Positions 5,649 through 8,229 of a DNA stretch of 8,229 nt are shown here, piece after piece. The first letter of the stretch is position 1. The number at the start of each line of letters is the position of its first letter. Both the position numbers and the translations under genes were made by a program. Source of the DNA: JBBTYG01 sp964483045 (GTDB lineage Bacteria > Patescibacteriota > Minisyncoccia > UBA6257 > 2-01-FULL-56-20); the NCBI GenBank assembly GCA_964483045.1, contig CAYZZK010000042.1, positions 1 to 8,229 on the forward strand, read 5' to 3'. The notes below the pieces were generated by a model. That model worked only from the letters and a program-made list of their open reading frames with translations. It did no database searches and was not told the origin of the DNA.

Positions 5649-6188
5649 ATGATATTTTTTATAGTTCTTGGAATAATAATTGCCTGGGCGGTGTTTTCAT
5701 ATAATGGCCTTGTTCGATTGCGGAATAGGGTAAGGGAAGCGTGGTCGGATATAGAGGTGCAGCTCAAACGGCGATATGACCTCATCCCGAATCTCGTCGA
5801 AACGGTGAAGGGGTATGCTCAACATGAGTCCGGTGTTTTTGAAAAGGTGACGGAGGCGCGGGCGCGGGCGATGGGAGCGGCAAACGGCAAAGAAAAGGTG
5901 GGCGCTGAAAATGCGCTCTCCGGCGCTCTGAAATCCCTTTTCGCCGTCGCGGAAAATTATCCTCAACTTAAAGCGAACGAGAACTTCGGCAAACTTCAGG
6001 ACGAACTCTCCGATACCGAAAATAAAATCCAGGCGGCCCGGCGGTTTTATAACTCAAACGCGCGCGATTTTAATACGAGCATAGAAACATTTCCTTCGAA
6101 TCTGATGGCGCGGATGTTCAACTTCGAGAAGGTTGAATTTTTTGACGCCGAGCCGGCAGCCGAGCAACCCGTGTCGGTCAAATTTTAG
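5649..6188 (+). CDS. lemA: LemA family membrane protein
   Basis: This is a membrane-anchored helical protein with one N-terminal transmembrane segment (IFFIVLGIIIAWAVFSY) followed by the characteristic LemA sequence: YNGLVRLRNRVREAWSDIEV, then QLKRRYDLIPNLVETVKGYA, HESGVFEKVTEARARA, ENYPQLKANENF, and DTENKIQAARRFYNSNARDFN, ending at FPSNLMARMFNF. The product is 179 residues from the ATG at 5649, or 182 from the in-frame ATG at 5640. I chose 5649 because the -10 box ends at 5639, so a transcript from this promoter cannot contain the earlier ATG; the extra residues are only MDN. LemA has no agreed biochemical function, but it is often encoded beside the membrane protease HtpX, as here (94-bp gap), pointing to membrane-protein quality control. 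No frameshift or missing segment is seen. Confidence 0.93.
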   Translation: MIFFIVLGIIIAWAVFSYNGLVRLRNRVREAWSDIEVQLKRRYDLIPNLVETVKGYAQHESGVFEKVTEARARAMGAANGKEKVGAENALSGALKSLFAVAENYPQLKANENFGKLQDELSDTENKIQAARRFYNSNARDFNTSIETFPSNLMARMFNFEKVEFFDAEPAAEQPVSVKF

Positions 6189-6195
6189 AACTAGC

Positions 6196-6273
6196 AACTT
6201 GGTAGATAGTACTTAGACAAGCAAGTATTCGAGTTCGTGTTTTCTATTTACTATTTTCCAAGTACCAAGTACT
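6196..6273. repeat. Short direct and inverted repeats in the lemA-htpX gap
   Basis: The 94-bp gap (6189-6282) is AT-rich and built of related words. ACTTGGTA (6197-6204) is the exact reverse complement of TACCAAGT (6263-6270). AGTACTT (6208-6214) matches AAGTACT (6267-6273) inverted. CCAAGTA is tandemly duplicated (6258-6271), with another CAAGTA at 6222-6227. No T-tract follows, so it is not an intrinsic terminator. It may be a small dispersed intergenic element, a regulator site or an RNA structure. Confidence 0.55.
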
Positions 6274-6282
6274 CCCTTTAAA

Positions 6283-7185
6283 GTGGCCACCCTCTACACG
6301 TTCCAATCCCAAAATATCAGAAGAACCTGGATGCTGTTCTCCATTTTTTTTGTTGTCGTTATCGCTCTTGGGTGGCTATTTTCGCAGGTGTATAACAATC
6401 AAGCAATTTTAATCTTCGCAGTCGGGTTCAGTATTGTATCGTCAATCATCAGTTATTGGTCTTCCGACAAAATCGCTCTCGCTCTCGCGCGTGCTGTGCC
6501 GATCGAAAAAAACGACAACCCGATGCTGTGGAATATCGTCGAAAACCTTTCGATTACCGCCGGCTTGCCGATGCCGAGGGTGTATGTGACTCCGGAGATG
6601 CAGATCAACGCATTTGCCACGGGGCGCAATCCGGAGCATGCGGCGATTGCCGTGACGCAAGGTGCTTTGGAAAAGCTGAATAAAACGGAGCTCGAAGGCG
6701 TCTTGGCGCACGAACTCTCGCACGTCGGAAATCGCGACATCCTCGTTTCGACGGTTGCGGTGATCCTCGCCGGAATCATCTCGCTCTTGGGCGATTTTTT
6801 CTTGCGCTCGATGTTCTGGGGCGGGATGCGGCGGAGGCGCGACGATAGCGACCGCGGCGGAGGGCTTATTGTGCTCGTTGGGATTATCTTTTCGATTCTC
6901 GCGCCGATCGGGGGAATGCTGATACAGCTCGCAATCTCGCGCCGCCGCGAATTTTTGGCGGACACCTCCGGCGTGCTGCTCACCAGGTATCCGGAAGGAT
7001 TAATTTCTGCGCTCAAAAAAATCGGCGCAGATACTACGCCCATGCAATCCGCGCAAAGCTCGACTGCGCACCTTTGGATCGACACGCCGTTTAAAGGCGC
7101 CCGCGTTCCGTTTTGGCAAAAATTATTTATGACGCATCCGCCGATTGCCGAGCGGATTAAGGCCCTCGACGAGGCCGCAATATAA
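6283..7185 (+). CDS. htpX: HtpX-like membrane zinc metalloprotease (M48)
   Basis: HtpX degrades misfolded or damaged inner-membrane proteins, its active site facing the cytoplasm. The 300-residue protein opens with MATLYTFQSQNIRRTWMLF, a conserved opening in this subfamily that fixes the GTG start at 6283. Two transmembrane helices follow (about 16-34 and 40-58). Then come FATGRNPEHAAIAVTQG (111-127), the zinc motif HELSH (143-147), two further hydrophobic segments (about 153-175 and 194-218), and the third zinc ligand Glu223 in REFLADTSG. The C-terminal FWQKLFMTHPPIAERIKAL is typical. Length is normal and catalytic residues are intact. No Shine-Dalgarno or convincing promoter is seen; a weak TTTACT (6247-6252) / TACTCC (6270-6275) pair could exist, or the gene may be read through from lemA. 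A Gly/Arg-rich cytoplasmic loop (179-194) is somewhat unusual. Confidence 0.95.
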   Translation: MATLYTFQSQNIRRTWMLFSIFFVVVIALGWLFSQVYNNQAILIFAVGFSIVSSIISYWSSDKIALALARAVPIEKNDNPMLWNIVENLSITAGLPMPRVYVTPEMQINAFATGRNPEHAAIAVTQGALEKLNKTELEGVLAHELSHVGNRDILVSTVAVILAGIISLLGDFFLRSMFWGGMRRRRDDSDRGGGLIVLVGIIFSILAPIGGMLIQLAISRRREFLADTSGVLLTRYPEGLISALKKIGADTTPMQSAQSSTAHLWIDTPFKGARVPFWQKLFMTHPPIAERIKALDEAAI

Positions 7186-7283
7186 AGAGCCGGAGAATAC
7201 ATTTGCAATAAACTTCGCTATGGTTCAAGAAGAAAAACTTTTGAATGTTGTCTATGCCAGTGTGTATTCTCCGGCTTTCTATA
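7181..7283. repeat. Long inverted repeat bracketing the start of the DUF1189-like gene
   Basis: The arms 7181-7201 and 7263-7283 are reverse complements at 19 of 21 positions, one of the two differences being a G-U pair in RNA. The perfect core is AGCCGGAGAATACA (7188-7201) against TGTATTCTCCGGCT (7263-7276). The left arm covers the htpX stop codon; the right arm encodes about residues 15-21 of the next protein. The 61-nt loop contains the start codon at 7220. In an mRNA reading through from htpX this would form a large hairpin over the translation start. No T-run follows. Confidence 0.8.
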
Positions 7284-8122
7284 AAGCGCTGCTTTTGAAG
7301 CCGCTTTCGTGGAGTATAAAATATTTTTTTTCATTCACGCTCGTTTTGGCGGTCATTTCTACGGCAGTTGCGGGATGGCAAGCTGTGCCCGCAGTCAATT
7401 CGTTTTTGAACAATCTCGCGCCGACGATTTTGAAATATTATCCCGAGAACCTGGAAATTGTGATCAAAGACGGGGAAGCGTCATCGAATGTTCCGGAGCC
7501 CTACGTCATACAACTTCCGCCGGAATTGATCAGCTCGTGGAACAAAGCGGCGAATCCAAATCCCGTTCCGGAAAATCTCCTGGTCATAAACACCGAAACA
7601 CGGCTGGTCGACTGGAAAGAATTCCAGAACTATAAAGCGCTGGCCTTGCTCTCGAAGGACGCGATCGTTTTCATGGACAGGAATGGAGGAGTCCGAATCC
7701 AGCCGCTGACCGCCGTTCCGAATACGACTATAAATAAAAAAGAAATTGCTTCGATGCTTGACGGCGTTAAGCCATTTGCGAAATTCGCCGCTCCGATTTT
7801 GGTGCTCATCATATTCATCGGTGTCTACTCCGTATTGAGCTTCAAACTCATCTACCTTTTCGCCGCGGCGCTTTTGATCTGGCTCATCGCGACAAAATTC
7901 AAAAAGCTCGATGTCGGCTACAAAAAAGCATATCAAGTCGGATTGCACGCGATGACCGCCGCTCTTCTTTTCGAAATGTTTTTGAGGATTTTCTTGGGCG
8001 TTCGAGTGCCATTTTTATTCACTATAATAACTCTCGTTGTTGCGTGGTTTAATTTAAGTTTTAAGGAAATAGAAGCTAATCCTCCTGCCGCATTGGATTC
8101 GAATCCTCCGCCTGCGGCATAA
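7220..8122 (+). CDS. DUF1189-like multi-pass membrane protein
   Basis: The 300-residue product opens with LLNVVYASVYSPAFYKALLLKPLSWSIKYFF, resembling the DUF1189 family, whose function is unknown. Hydrophobic segments are one N-terminal helix (about 36-52), then four near the C-terminal half (189-208, 209-226, 242-260, 264-280). Between helix 1 and helix 2 is a soluble region of about 135 residues (53-188) with PEPYVIQLPPELI, LLVINTETRLVDWKEF and a FMDRNGGVRI hairpin, probably on the extracytoplasmic side. The tail is Pro/Ala-rich. The ATG at 7220 was preferred because it directly precedes the conserved N-terminal segment; a TTG at 7145 would add 25 unconserved residues and overlap htpX. The gene begins 34 bp after the htpX stop, suggesting a shared envelope role with lemA and htpX. 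No Shine-Dalgarno is seen; TAAACT at 7209-7214 is a weak candidate -10 box without a matching -35. Confidence 0.8.
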   Translation: MVQEEKLLNVVYASVYSPAFYKALLLKPLSWSIKYFFSFTLVLAVISTAVAGWQAVPAVNSFLNNLAPTILKYYPENLEIVIKDGEASSNVPEPYVIQLPPELISSWNKAANPNPVPENLLVINTETRLVDWKEFQNYKALALLSKDAIVFMDRNGGVRIQPLTAVPNTTINKKEIASMLDGVKPFAKFAAPILVLIIFIGVYSVLSFKLIYLFAAALLIWLIATKFKKLDVGYKKAYQVGLHAMTAALLFEMFLRIFLGVRVPFLFTIITLVVAWFNLSFKEIEANPPAALDSNPPPAA

Positions 8123-8158
8123 GGAATTACTTGCCAAACGTTTTACGCGGTGTCAGAA

Positions 8159-8164
8159 TATAAT
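8159..8164 (+). promoter_or_regulatory. Consensus -10 box (TATAAT) of the tRNA-Ser gene
   Basis: A perfect TATAAT lies 6 nt before the first base of the tRNA. No clear -35 hexamer is found at 16-18 bp; TTGCCA (8131-8136) is 22 bp away. The geometry places the expected start site at or near G1 of the tRNA (8171). The 48-bp gap after the DUF1189-like gene shows no terminator. Confidence 0.6.
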
Positions 8165-8170
8165 TCACCG

Positions 8171-8229
8171 GGAAAGGTGCAGGAGTGGTTTAACTGGCAG
8201 TCCTGGAAAGACTGTGTACCGAAAGGTAC
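8171..8229 (+). tRNA. tRNA-Ser (anticodon GGA), 3' end cut by the window
   Basis: The class II tRNA can be folded base by base. The 5' acceptor strand is GGAAAGG (8171-8177), followed by U8-G9. The D stem is CAG (8180-8182) with CTG (8194-8196) around a GAGTGGTTTAA loop. The anticodon stem is CAGTC/GACTG (8198-8202, 8210-8214), with loop CTGGAAA and anticodon GGA at 8205-8207, reading UCC and UCU. A long variable arm GTACC-GAAA-GGTAC (8216-8229) is diagnostic of Ser/Leu/Tyr-type tRNAs. The T arm and 3' acceptor strand lie beyond the edge. Confidence 0.93.

Noticed and set aside
7145..7219. Longer TTG-initiated start for the DUF1189-like protein
   Set aside because: It would overlap htpX by 41 nt with an unconserved N-terminal stretch; the family-like sequence begins right after the ATG at 7220.

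Overview
The window most likely comes from a Candidate Phyla Radiation (Patescibacteria) bacterium, probably Parcubacteria-like. This rests on a large secreted protein with GW-rich and Cys-containing Ig-like modules of the kind common in that group, the lemA-htpX pair, an S16 with a low-complexity Ala/Pro tail, compact gene spacing, and no Shine-Dalgarno motif in front of any of the six genes whose start is visible. The assignment is inference; no 16S rRNA is present. All genes are on the + strand.

Layout. (1) 1-2981: the 3' part of a gene for a large exported multidomain protein. It has at least four complete Cys-rich InlB-B-like repeats, a spherulin-4/GH135-like TIM-barrel hydrolase domain, a Pro-Ser linker, a GW-motif region and a C-terminal Ig-like region. 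Its true start lies upstream. (2) 3016-3879: rpsP (ribosomal protein S16) and khpA (KH-domain RNA chaperone), each behind its own sigma70-type promoter and closed by a strong intrinsic terminator. (3) 3881-5601: a double-length, two-domain ThyX-like flavin-dependent thymidylate synthase. (4) 5611-8122: lemA, htpX and a DUF1189-like membrane protein, a probable membrane-quality or envelope cluster. (5) 8159-8229: a promoter and the 5' part of tRNA-Ser(GGA), cut by the window end.

The most striking cross-gene pattern is promoter geometry. For rpsP and thyX the ATG sits exactly 6 nt after the -10 hexamer, which predicts leaderless mRNAs. lemA is nearly the same, and the tRNA-Ser -10 box lies 6 nt before the first base of the tRNA. 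Other points of interest are a long, nearly perfect inverted repeat (19 of 21 positions) that brackets the start codon of the DUF1189-like gene, and a ThyX fusion whose two halves have lost complementary parts of the signature motif. No CRISPR array, transposase or phage gene is visible. The window reads as ordinary core genes plus one accessory surface-protein gene, not as a defence island.
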